Shown: positions 1-10,102 of the stretch, piece after piece | Layout of the letters: the number at the start of each line of letters is the position of its first letter | How positions within the stretch are numbered: position 1 is the first letter of the stretch | From: Coprinus comatus | Lineage: Eukaryota > Basidiomycota > Agaricomycetes > Agaricales > Agaricaceae | Direction: 5' to 3' | DNA length: 64,000 nucleotides | Assembly: GCA_034638255.1 (NCBI GenBank) | Contig: JAWPGT010000018.1 | Location: 248,001-312,000 of the forward strand | Notes under the pieces: model-generated | Database searches by the model: none | Seen by the model: the letters and a program-made list of their open reading frames with translations, nothing else | What the model was told of the DNA's origin: nothing | Translations under genes and position numbers: made by a program

Positions 1-371
1 ATTATTGTCAGACGTCTACAAGTCACTGACAGGGAACACTTAGGTGTGTGTTGTGGAGTCACGATTTACTGGCACATACCAAATACTTCAGGTTGTTAAG
101 TCCGCTATGTATATTGAGAAGGCCTGGCATGTTCAACCCGTTCGCAAACATACACCTAAGCCGCAGTACTTACCGTCAATAACGTTGAAATCAACTTCAC
201 CTCCAACCACAGGGTGTATGTGTGCTCTACAGGTATTAGCTTATAGGCTTGATATATGATACCTAGGTATATTATAAACTACTAATGATACAAGAAAGAA
301 ACGAATTAAATCTACCCATAGCGAAAAATCGAACTCCTTAGACGAACACTATGACCGCATAAGTTGTGCCT
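1..371. other. left-edge intergenic sequence
   Basis: This AT-rich stretch lies beyond the 3' end of the CAF-1 gene. Short open frames exist, but none has a recognisable domain or a convincing splice pattern. It probably holds the CAF-1 3' UTR and possibly the end of an unrelated gene lying to the left; I see nothing I can name. Confidence 0.4.
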
Positions 372-3296
372 TTAATAAAAACGCCCATTGTAATTAGCAT
401 ACGAAATACTCCATAAAAAAAAAACGAGACATACCTTAAGCACAGGCTTAACCACCCAAACCTTTTTCTCTTTACATTTCTCTCCAACTTCCCTAATCTT
501 AGCCTCAATCGCATTCTTCTTCACCTTATGTTCCTTAAGTCCCTGATATATAGTTTCCACCAACACCACAAAACTCCCCATTTGCAAATCGGTGATCTTA
601 TTTAGAAGATATGGTAGATGCGCCTCAGGGAATTTTAATGAAGCAGCTGCTTTCTTGTTCGGGAGTGTGGGGTTAAGATTGTTTGTGGAACTTGAGGAAG
701 ATGCAAGAACATGATCTGGTAGGGCCGGAACTACAAATACACCGTCTGTAGTACTTATACTACCAGATGGTGCTGAAGAGGCTTTAAGATGTGATTTATA
801 GTCTTCGACACAAGTTGAGACAAAAGTGAAGGGATTAATTGGGAAAGCGGTATCTAATTCAACAAACAATCAGACGACCTGGTTCAATTTTTTTCATAGC
901 TGTGAGAAAGAACTGACCGTTGCAAAGTTGTATCCGATATTGATTAAAAGGCTCATATTCGCATTCGCCAAGACGATTTTCCCAGCAAGGTCCCTTGGCG
1001 AATGGCACAAGAGGAACAACAATTTTTCTCTTCTTTGCCTTCTTCTCGGGATCGGCGGCTTTTCTTTTCAGTTGCGGTGGCGGAGGTATATTTGGTAGAT
1101 CTGGAAACATGGGTGGTGACAGGTCCCTCACATCTTCATCATACATCAGTTCTGGTTCTTCATCGTCGTCGACCAACCAATTGTCTATATCTGAGTCATC
1201 CGAGTCGGAATCGCCGTCCTCGTCGTCGTCCTCTAGAACATCATCCGCATCTCCCATGGGCTCTTCTTCCCATTCTGCACCGCTGTCATAGTTGTAGTCG
1301 AATTCTACAACATCTTTTGCGAACGGTGTTCGGGGCCCGATAATCTTGGAGCATCGTGTCCATGTACCAAAGTATCCTGGTCGTGCATCTTCGTGGTGGA
1401 TAATGACCTTGGCCGGATACACATGACGATCTTGAAGTCGCTTGTGTAGTTTGCGGACCTCATTAGCATCACCTGCAACTTCAGCCTCCGATAATTTTAT
1501 CATAAATTCTCGGATAGGGTGAGCATGATATGTCTTAAATGGCAAATACAGTTTCCGCCTTGCTCGTGGGTATTGGGAGCGGGTTGATGATGGAGGTAAC
1601 GTAGAAAGGATATTCCTTAGTCGTTCTATTTAGATTTGATCAGAATGTTGTCGAAGTCGGAGGATGTCTTCCTGACCTTTAGAGCTCATGTTCGAAACAT
1701 CTATCGACTCATGAGATTTATCTTTCATCTCGCCGTTTTCCTCTTCTTCCTTTACTTCCATGTCAATATCATCGTCAATAATAATGATATCCTCGTCCTT
1801 GTTATTAGCAACTTCTTTACCCTTTCGTCGTCCAGATTCAGCTGCCTTGAACCAGTTAGTCGGGGCTAAGACAGCGCCTTTCTTTAGAACGAATGGTTTA
1901 AAAGTTCTCTGATAATCAGATTGAGTCGAAGAAGGCCCTGCCTCAGCAACAATGGTAGTTGATGACGCAGCATTTGGTGTTGGCTTTGCTTTCTTGAAGA
2001 AACTGGCAAGCATATTCTGAGACTTGCCAACGGAGTCCTTGATTTTTCGATCCCTTTCCGCTTTTGCGGCCCTTTTCTCCTGCTTTTCTTTCTCCTATGT
2101 AATCACCAAGTTAGGGTGCCGTCGGATACATTATAGCTGTAGTGTGGGTACCTTTGCCGCCTTTTCTAAATCTTTGGTCTTCTTCGAACGGGAGGACTTG
2201 TCATTTGGACTATCAGTCTTTTGTTTTTCATCTTCCTGCGCGTTCTTCGCTGACGTTTTAGAAGGTGTGGATTTACTCTCGTTAACAGATTTGGCAATAA
2301 GGGGTTGCTCTGGTTTATTATTGGACGCATCCTTTGCAGTAGCACGATTAGTTCCTCTAGGATCAAGGATTCCATCACGTTCTGACTGAGGAAGTGCTTC
2401 AAACGCCTGTCTAAGTGATTCCTTTGCCTTCAAATGGCGGTCAAACGCATTATAGCGCCATGAACTACATCTTTACACACCTGAACTCGCTCCAATAAAC
2501 GGATATTCGCCTTCTCCCTCACACTCTTAGGTAACCAATCCTTATAATTATTCATCACTTCCCAGCGCCAAACGCATACTGCGGCAGGAGCCTTTCCTCC
2601 GTTAAGTGATTCTAGTCCATAGTTATTACGAAGTAACGTATTCTTGATAGCTTGTTCCAAAGTTTGTAGCGGGAGTATCGATTTAGCAGAGGCTAGCTTG
2701 GTTACACCTTCTTCATCATCATCGTCTTGGGGTGGTATGAGTTCTTGTTGCATATGTTTCGCCAGAGCTGCAAGTGTTTTATCACTGCATTTATCATAAG
2801 CATTGTTTAGATATTATAGATGTATGCGTTATAATCGCGAACGTTACCTTTCATGACCAAGTTTTGCGATGAGTGGTAAATGTTCGTCAGGAATAGTTTC
2901 AAGTGGAGGTTCCTGTTTCTCCATTCGTTCTTCTATCAACTCTCTAAACTTTACAATCTCTACAAATACATGTTAATGTAAAAGATGAATAATAAATTGA
3001 GAAAGAAATTCATTCGTACCTTGTAATGTTTCCGATAATTTCTCCAACGACATAGGCTTCTGTTTGAAAACCACCTTTCCATTCTTCAATTCCACGACAG
3101 ACACTTTTCCCTGTTTTTCTAGAAACACAATCAACAACAACAATCTCTCAAAAAAACGCGTCATATAACAAAAACTCTTACTCTCCGGACTAGACAAGGA
3201 GGCTATTTAATTAAATCAAAATTCATTATCAGCAACAAAAAAACAAACTAATCAAGAACGAACAAACATACATTTAGTATTCTCCGGCTCGACCAT
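372..3296 (-). CDS. CAC1: Chromatin assembly factor 1 large subunit (CAF-1 p150 / Cac1-like)
   Basis: Deposits H3-H4 behind replication forks, recruited by PCNA in the nucleus. Several exons join by short introns. The order is: N-terminal segment (MVEPENTK...), a Lys/Glu-rich charged region, a PIP box QNMLASFF followed by KK (1996-2019), a DDDID acidic stretch, then the family hallmark YDSGAEWEEE with a long D/E tract (about 1180-1290), and a C-terminal domain ending near WVVKPVLK. An in-frame TAA at 1630-1632 is removed if a 51 nt intron (GTCAGG...AATAG) is spliced, giving ...SSKERLRN; another GTCAGT donor is used near 890. The true C-terminus is uncertain: either read-through to the stop at 372, or an intron after VVKPVLK leading to an immediate stop near 294. 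The start at 3296 is chosen from splice phase. Head to head with the RFC gene. Family assignment is firm; exact exon ends are less so. Confidence 0.88.
1996..2019 (-). other. PIP box (PCNA-interaction motif) within CAF-1
   Basis: The residues QNMLASFF match the canonical QxxLxxFF PCNA-binding peptide and are followed by two lysines, as is common. Known CAF-1 large subunits bind PCNA through such motifs. The position just after the charged region agrees with that. Binding itself is inferred. Confidence 0.75.
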
Positions 3297-3386
3297 AATG
3301 TTAAGATTTGGTGTGGTAGTTATGGAAGGATTATCTTCTAAGGAGACGTAAAATTAAATGGGAAAAGTGATACGTGGGAGAAATAG

Positions 3387-3454
3387 ACGCGACCTGGTAT
3401 GTGTGACAATCCCATTACTGTCAACTGACGCGTACCATCACACTTTGGTCGCGT
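3387..3454. promoter_or_regulatory. Shared CAF-1/RFC promoter with three MCB-like ACGCG elements
   Basis: The 170 bp between the two start codons holds ACGCGA at 3387-3392, the palindromic ACGCGT at 3428-3433, and TCGCGT (ACGCGA on the minus strand) at 3449-3454. ACGCGT is the MluI cell-cycle box recognised by MBF (Mbp1/Swi6 type) in fungi and drives G1/S expression of replication genes. Three cores within 68 bp between two replication-coupled genes is what co-regulation would look like. The motifs are seen directly; the binding factor is inferred. Confidence 0.6.
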
Positions 3455-3466
3455 TCCTCCCCACAA

Positions 3467-4788
3467 ATGGCTTCATCTTTCTTTGCCTCTAAATCCTCGA
3501 AAAATTCATCAAATATTAAACATGTTGTTGATCCTGCCTTACAGCCTTGGGTTGAGAAGTAGTATGCAATCCACTGTTTTGATTGATTATATTAAATGAC
3601 GTTTTTGCTATAGTCGACCCAAGACTATAGATGATATATCTGCACAGGAACATACTGTTGCTGTACTTCGTAAAACACTTACTTCTACCAATGTATATTC
3701 GCAAATGTTCTCTATCAATACTACACTGACTCCTCATCTCTAGTTACCACATATGCTCTTCTACGGTCCTCCAGGAACAGGAAAGACATCAACAATCTTA
3801 GCTCTCGCCAGACAACTCTTTGGGTATGATTTTTATTTACCTATAAAATATACATTCATTTATTCTTTATACCATACAGACCTGACAATTTTAAAAATCG
3901 AGTTCTAGAGCTTAACGCTTCAGATGAACGCGGCATTTCATTGTACGCGAAAAGATCAAATCCTTCGCAGCCCAAACACCTCGAGCCCAAACCATCGCAT
4001 CAGATGGTAAAACCTATCCCTGCCCACCCTATAAAATCATCATTCTAGACGAAGCCGATTCAATGACACAAGATGCACAGGGAGCACTACGTCGTATAAT
4101 GGAAAACTACGCTCGCATAACTCGTTTTTGTCTTGTTTGCAACTATGTCACAAGAATCATTGAACCACTCGCATCTCGTTGTTCTAAATTCAGATTTACC
4201 CCACTTGATTCAACACCTGCTACAAATCGTTTAAAATACATTGCTACAGAGGAAGGTGTAGATGTCAATGATTCTGTCATTGATGCTTTAATTAACGTTT
4301 CCAATGGTGATCTTCGACGCGCTATAACATATCTTCAATCCGCATCTCGACTTTCTTCTTCTTCCATTCCACCAACAACAATACTCCCTGCTGATGTCCA
4401 AGAAATTGCCGGTGTGGTACCCGATGCTGTTATTAACAACTTCGCACAAACACTTGGGATTGAAGTTGAAGACGAGGACCGTATGGACGTGGATGATTCA
4501 CAGTCAAGGAATAAAACTGGCAATTTCACATCAATACAACAGAAAGTCAAGGAAATAATCCGAGAGGGATTTTCCGCAACACAGATCCTATCACAGGTAC
4601 GGCCTTTCATAACGCATATGGAATCCAACTCTGACCCATATGCCAGCTACATGACCTTGTGGTCCTCCACCCTTTGCTCAATAGCCGACAGAAATCTGCA
4701 TGCTCACTCGTCTTCGCGGAAGCAGATAAAGCACTCTGTGATGGTGCTGATGAAGAATTATGGGTTCTTGAGATCGCCCTACGCGTAA
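3467..4788 (+). CDS. RFC2: Replication factor C subunit (yeast Rfc2 / human RFC4 type)
   Basis: AAA+ clamp-loader subunit that opens PCNA at primer ends. The exons give PWVEKYRPKT, Walker [11 protein letters not shown], sensor and Walker [12 protein letters not shown], the arginine-finger region SRCSKF, and the C-terminal collar. Introns by eye: after PWVEKY (GTATGC...CTATAG), after LTSTN, and after RQLFG. The start is the first ATG in frame with PWVEK. A lesion lies near 3940: the family motif ISIVREK reads ISLYAK in the upstream frame, and one missing base is needed to restore IS(x)[10 protein letters not shown] in the downstream frame. No GT...AG pair there would do it. Everything before and after is highly conserved, so an assembly indel is as likely as a broken allele. 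RFC2 rather than another small subunit is judged from the [12 protein letters not shown] insert before Walker B. Confidence 0.92.
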
Positions 4789-5140
4789 ACAAAGCAGTTA
4801 CTTCATGATCGTTATTATTCTTTAAGTGTATCCATCCGTGTATTTTAGTCGTTATGGAATCGTGTCATCATTAGCATCGATCATCTCGTATTTGGGGACA
4901 TTTACAAGGATTACAGCCATGCAGCAAATCGGTTGCAAACAACACCCAACACATTGGTTTATCAATACATGGAGTAACCTCTTATAAGATAGTGCAGAAA
5001 ATGAAAAAGCAATGACGTTATCATATAGACACATGAACATAGACAACAAAAATGATGAATGAAAAAAGAAAAGATGAGATCTACTCTGTACAAGAGAGGA
5101 AACAGGAGAAAACACAAGGGGAAATAGTGTTAAAAACCAT
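4789..5140. other. Convergent 3' flank of RFC and Ssb genes
   Basis: This 352 bp gap lies between two convergent stop codons and should hold both 3' UTRs. It is AT-rich with short A runs. No conserved ORF or RNA gene is visible. Confidence 0.6.
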
Positions 5141-7368
5141 TTATCTCATGCCAGCGGTAGCTTTTTGGAGGGCACGCTTGATACCAAGTTGAGCCTTCTT
5201 GAGCTCATCAGCTGTCGAGTCCTCAATCTCCAACTTCTCAAGAGCCCTAGCGAGCTCAGCCTCAACCTGGGACTTAGCTCCACGCTTAATCTTCATTCCA
5301 ATCTCGGGTGATGTGATGGTGCTCTCGACCTGGTGGATGTAAGACTCGAGGTCAGACTTGGCCTCATGGCGAGCAGTGAACTCCTTGTCAGCCTGCTTGA
5401 ATTGCTCGGCATCCTTGATCATTTGATCAATCTCAACGGATGAGAGACGACCAACAGAGTTGGTGATGCCTTGAAATGATATTAGCAGTTATTACAAAAT
5501 GGACAGAAATTATTTTACTCACTGATGGAAGCCTTGCGGCCAGAAGTGCGGTCCTGGGCAGTGACCTTCAAGAGACCGTTAGCATCGACCTCGAAGGTGG
5601 TGACAAGCTCGGCCTGTCCACGGGGCATAGGGGGAATACCGTTAAGCTCGAACTCGCCGAGAAGACGGTTGTCACGGCACTGGGTGCGCTCTCCCTCGTA
5701 TACAGGGAAGGTGACGGTGGTCTGGTTGTCCTCGACGGTGGTGAAGACACGAGACTTGTTGGTGGGGATGGGGGTGTTACGGGGAACGACGACACCGAAG
5801 ACGTCTCCCTGCATGGCAACACCGAGCGACAAGGGTGCAACATCGAGGAGGAGGAGATCCTTAGTCTGCTCAGAGGTCTGGCCAGTGAGAACAGCGGCCT
5901 GGACAGCAGCACCGTAGGCAACAGCCTCATCAGGGTTGATTGACTTGTTGAGTTGACGGCCACCGAAGTACTCGGAGACGAGGGATTGGATCTTGGGGAT
6001 ACGTGTGGAACCACCGACAAGGACAATATCATCGACCTTCTCGCGGGCCATCTTAGCATCCTTCAAGACCTTCTCAACGGGCTCGATGGTAGACTTGAAG
6101 AGAGCAGCGTTGATCTCCTCGAAGCGAGCACGGGTGATATTGGCAGAGAAGTCTTCACCCTAATCGAAAATGTGTAAGTATACGGATAATCCAGTTGATA
6201 ATAATAATTACTGACCTGGTAGAGGGAGTCGACCTCAACGGTGGTCTGGGTGACACTGGAGAGGGTCCTCTTTGCACGCTCGCAAGCGGACCTGAGACGA
6301 CGGAGAGCACGGGGATCGTCAGAGATATCGTGCTTGGTCTTCTTCTTGAAGTCGTTCTTGAAGAATTCAAGGAGAGTGTTGTCGAAATCCTCACCACCCA
6401 AATGGGTGTCACCAGCAGTGGCCTTTACGGCGAAGACACCACCAGAGATGTTGAGAAGGGAAACATCGAAAGTTCCTCCTCCGAGATCGAAGATGAGAAC
6501 ATTCTTTTCAGCCTTGGATTGACGGTCGAGACCGTAGGCAATAGCGGCAGCGGTGGGCTCGTTGATGATACGGAGAACATCGAGACCAGCAATGAGACCG
6601 GCATCCTTGGTAGCAAGACGCTGAGAGTCGTTAAAGTAGGCAGGGACACTAGAGAAGATGGGTCAACGTTTTGGAGAATGGAGGACAAATTTCAACGCAC
6701 GTGACGACAGCCTTCTTGACGGTCTTGCCAAGCTTGGCCTCGGAGATCTCCTTCATCTTGGTGAGGACCATGGCGGAAATTTCCTGGGGGCTGAAAGTCT
6801 TTTCATCGTTGAGGTAGTTAACCTTGATCAGAGGAGATCCATCCTTCTCAACGACCTCAAAGGGCCAGTGGGTCATATCCTGATGGGTATATGAGAAACG
6901 GAATAGTATTGGAGAAATCAATATCAGCCGACCTTCTTCACATCGGGATCACTTAATACATGTTGAATCAGAGACTGGACCTTGTTCAAATAAGAAAAAA
7001 TACTCACTCGAATCGACGACCAATGAGACGCTTGGCGTCGAAGACGGTGTTTTTGGGGTTCATGGCGGCCTGATTCTTGGCGGCATCACCAATCAAACGC
7101 TCCTCAGCAGAGAAAGCAACGTAGGACGGGGTGGTGCGGTTACCCTCTGTGATGGTAAAAAAAAAGATCAGCATCTACGAGGACATGGAATGGCGGTAAT
7201 ACGTACGATCGTTGGCAATGATTTCGACACGGTCATTTTGCCAGACACCAACACAGCTAGATAAAAAGATCAGCTAGAGGTAGAGGAGGGAAGAGAGAGA
7301 AAAACATACGAGTAGGTTGTGCCGAGATCGATACCGACAGCGCCCTCGAAGACGTCCTCTGCAGACAT
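5141..7368 (-). CDS. SSB1: Ribosome-associated Hsp70 (Ssb type)
   Basis: Cytosolic Hsp70 chaperone that binds nascent chains at the ribosome with the RAC (Zuotin/Ssz1) cochaperone. The N-terminus [20 protein letters not shown] carries the phosphate-binding loop. Exons then give [37 protein letters not shown] and VGGSTRIPK, and the substrate domain ends at [12 protein letters not shown] with no EEVD. The missing EEVD, the segment [15 protein letters not shown] and a total length near 613 residues mark it as Ssb rather than Ssa. At least seven introns; one uses GTGCGT (about 6660-6705), joining KKAVVT to VPAYFND. All exons join in frame with no lesion. Divergent from the mitoribosomal uS2m gene, with 114 bp between start codons. 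Confidence 0.96.
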
Positions 7369-7482
7369 TTTTTTTAGATGTGGTGGGTAGAGGTGAAGAT
7401 GGGATGGAGAAAAAAAAATCGATGGGTGAGGTAAGCATCCCCTGCAATTCAGCACAGCCACTTATTCTCCATTTTCGACTCC

Positions 7483-8412
7483 ATGTCTTTCCGCCCAATG
7501 CTCGCCGCCGTAGCACGCTCGTCGCGCTGCTCGCTGTCTGCCAGAAGATACCTGGCGACGGAGGCTCCCCGTCGTCTCGAGACTGTGGAAGACTGGGCAG
7601 AACTGACGGAACACCGAGCACAACTTGGACTTCTGAGTGCGTCAACTTATATCCACAAGTTATTTCTACTCATCTCTCTTACAGTAAACCAGCTGTCGCA
7701 ATATGGCTCGGACCAGATTCCAGATACGTCGTACAAACCCAGTGACGGCCTCTACCGCCCTCCAGCACAGGCTACCTTGTCCGCACTGTTGGCATCAGGT
7801 GCCCATTTCGGCCATGCATCCACGCGAATGAACCCCAACTTCATGCCCTATGCATATGGCACACGCGCCGGTGTCACCATTATCGACCTAGACCAGACTC
7901 TCCCCCTTCTCCGGCGCGCCGCAAATCTCGTCCGAGCAGTCGCCAAAAGCCGCGGTACCATTGTCTTTATTGGCACCCGACCTGACTTGCAACCCGCAGT
8001 CACAAAGGCCGCACAACGCCTAGGCAAGCAGGGATATGCTGTCGGAAACCGCTGGCTACCCGGAACTTTGACCAACCGTCGTCATTTCTTTAATGATGTG
8101 GACCAAATAAAGTCCATCCCAGACCTTGCAATTATCCTCAATCCCACCGCAAATCTGAATGCTATTCGCGAATGCGCAGCTGAACATGTCCCTACCATTG
8201 GTATTATCGACTCCAATGTTGACCCCCGTATGGTCATGTATCCCATCCCCGCCAACGACGAGAGCGCCAGAACAGCAGAGCTAATTGCTGGAGTATTGAG
8301 TATCGCAGGACGGGAAGGTGTTGCCCTTGGGCAGGCTAATGCGGAGCGGGAAGCCGAAACCTCAAGGAAACGCATGCGGCAGAAAAGCAGAAGATTTAAT
8401 TCCGGAGCATGA
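7483..8412 (+). CDS. MRP4: Mitochondrial small-subunit ribosomal protein uS2m (Mrp4)
   Basis: Structural protein of the mitochondrial small ribosomal subunit. The first 30 residues are Arg/Ser/Ala-rich and lack acids, and RRYLATEA looks like a processing site, so a matrix-targeting presequence is likely. The uS2 family core follows: GAHFGHASTRMNPNF, GTRAGVTIIDLDQT, FIGTRPDLQPAV, NRWLPGTLTNRR and PTIGIIDSNVDP. A 48 nt segment at about 7638-7685 (GTGCGT...TTACAG) looks like an intron but has no stop and keeps frame, so the annotated frame runs through it. Spliced, the protein loses 16 residues before NQLSQYG. Convergent with anthranilate synthase. Confidence 0.94.
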   Translation: MSFRPMLAAVARSSRCSLSARRYLATEAPRRLETVEDWAELTEHRAQLGLLSASTYIHKLFLLISLTVNQLSQYGSDQIPDTSYKPSDGLYRPPAQATLSALLASGAHFGHASTRMNPNFMPYAYGTRAGVTIIDLDQTLPLLRRAANLVRAVAKSRGTIVFIGTRPDLQPAVTKAAQRLGKQGYAVGNRWLPGTLTNRRHFFNDVDQIKSIPDLAIILNPTANLNAIRECAAEHVPTIGIIDSNVDPRMVMYPIPANDESARTAELIAGVLSIAGREGVALGQANAEREAETSRKRMRQKSRRFNSGA

Positions 8413-8542
8413 TCACAGGTAAAAAGTACAGCGTCTACATTTTATGCTACCCTACCCCCATTTCTGCTTTGATTCTGCTGAATTTGGTACCAATGTTCTG
8501 GTAGACGGTTTAGTTGTTTTGGAGATTATCCTAATTTAATTA

Positions 8543-10002
8543 TCACATACCTTCGGCTTGTTTCAGTGAGCGCACATTACTCCCAAGTTTGTTGATCGTT
8601 TCAATGTACTCGTCCTCTTCTACACTGTCAAACACAATACCACCACCCGCCTGGAGATATGCAGTGCCATCTTTGAAAGTCATTGTTCGAATCGCGATAC
8701 AGGTATCCATCTCATCATCCGCAAAATCGAAGCGTCCGACTGCTCCAGCATAAACACCGCGCTTCTCCTTTTCCAATGAAGATATGATCTCAATTGCCTT
8801 GATCTTGGGTGCGCCTGACACTGTTCCGGCAGGGAAGATGGAACGGAATGCATCAAATCTGATAACAGGTCAGCCATAATGAGATGAAGCAACAAGCGGA
8901 TAGTTTTTACCTTGTCATGCCTTCACGCAACTGACCGGAGACTTGTGACGTGATATGGATAACATGGCTGAACTTTTCGATTCTCATCAGGTGGTCGACC
9001 TTGACAGTCTTGGGTTGGCAAACACGGTTCACATCATTCCTTGCTAGATCTACAAGCATGATGTGCTCTGCACGGTCCTTCTCCGATGCCAATAGTTCAG
9101 CACCCAGCCTCTCGTCCTCTAAAAAAAAAAATCACAAATGAGTGTCATTACGAAGAGGTTTGACTCGAATAAAGCTATACCTTCCGGTGTCTTGCCACGC
9201 TTGGTTGTTCCAGCAATAGCATGATTAAAGACAACATTCTTTTGAACTTTACATAGCGTTTCTGGACTAGCTCCGACGACTTGGAAATCACCAAGGTCGA
9301 GATAAAACATGTACGGTGAAGGGTTAACTTGTCGGAGTTGTCGATAAGCATTGAACGGGTGGAGATTGGTCTTGCGAGCTAATCTCTGAGAAGGAACAGC
9401 CTGGAGAGAGTTTGGAAGATGTGGTCGTAGACGAGGAGTGTGTCAACCAGCATAAAAACGGCTTCAGGAATTCCCAGAGGATCCGAAAGCTCAGCCTTTG
9501 TCTTTGGCTCGAAATGTTGGATACAGTCATAAGCGACATAGCCGATAGCACCACCAGTAAATGTAGGGACTTCAGGTATCTTGACGTATTGGTGGAGAGC
9601 GAGTTCTTTCTGTAGAGCAACCATTGGGTCTCCTTTGATCTCCTCATTAGGTCCTGTCTTGATGATTTTCAATGGATCTGGTAGAAATGCATGAGTAAGG
9701 GTCCGCTCTGGAGATCATTTATACTCACCAGCACCGATGAAACTATATCGTGCAACATTCTCTCCTCCAATAACTGATTCTAGAAGGAAGCTATACTTTG
9801 AGTCCTTTGCAATTCTAAGGTAGGCCATGCATGGTGTTATCAAGTCTGCTGGTAATTCGACATAGATGGGCACACAATTTCCCTTCTTCTCATTGATGAT
9901 TATTTCTTCGACATCTTTCAAGGTGGGGTATGCGGGGAGTTTCTAGGAAATTATCAGACATGGATTGGTTGTCAGAAGGACAGGACAAACCTGGGGATCC
10001 AT
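8543..10002 (-). CDS. TRP2: Anthranilate synthase component I (internally damaged)
   Basis: Converts chorismate plus glutamine-derived ammonia to anthranilate, the first step of tryptophan synthesis. Exons give [36 protein letters not shown] (feedback-site LLES), [77 protein letters not shown] and [12 protein letters not shown], so both halves are present. Around 9401-9411 the sequence jumps from VYDHIFQTL to [10 protein letters not shown]. Fungal homologues such as yeast Trp2 have roughly 70 residues between these points, including the start of the chorismate-binding domain; here they are absent and the frame changes, with a stop (TAG) shortly after. No intron can fix this. The start at 10002 (MDPQ, then an intron) is preferred; an in-frame ATG at 10128 would overlap SHQ1. 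Either a real loss of function or a collapsed assembly. Confidence 0.93.
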
Positions 10003-10102
10003 ACTTGTTGCTGTCGAGATCAACTTGGGTTTCTTATATATGTCAGAGGCGCCGCGGCCGACAAAAGTGATCCGAGCAAGGGTTTTCTGTCTTTTTCGTA
10101 CG

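Noticed and set aside
1630..1632. In-frame TAA in the middle of the CAF-1 gene
   Set aside because: A 51 nt GT-AG intron (GTCAGG...AATAG) removes it and rejoins SSK to ERLRN in frame; the same kind of GTCAGT donor is used elsewhere in the gene.
6195..6704. 169-codon plus-strand frame across the Ssb gene
   Set aside because: Antisense shadow of a highly expressed, codon-biased chaperone gene; no family resemblance.
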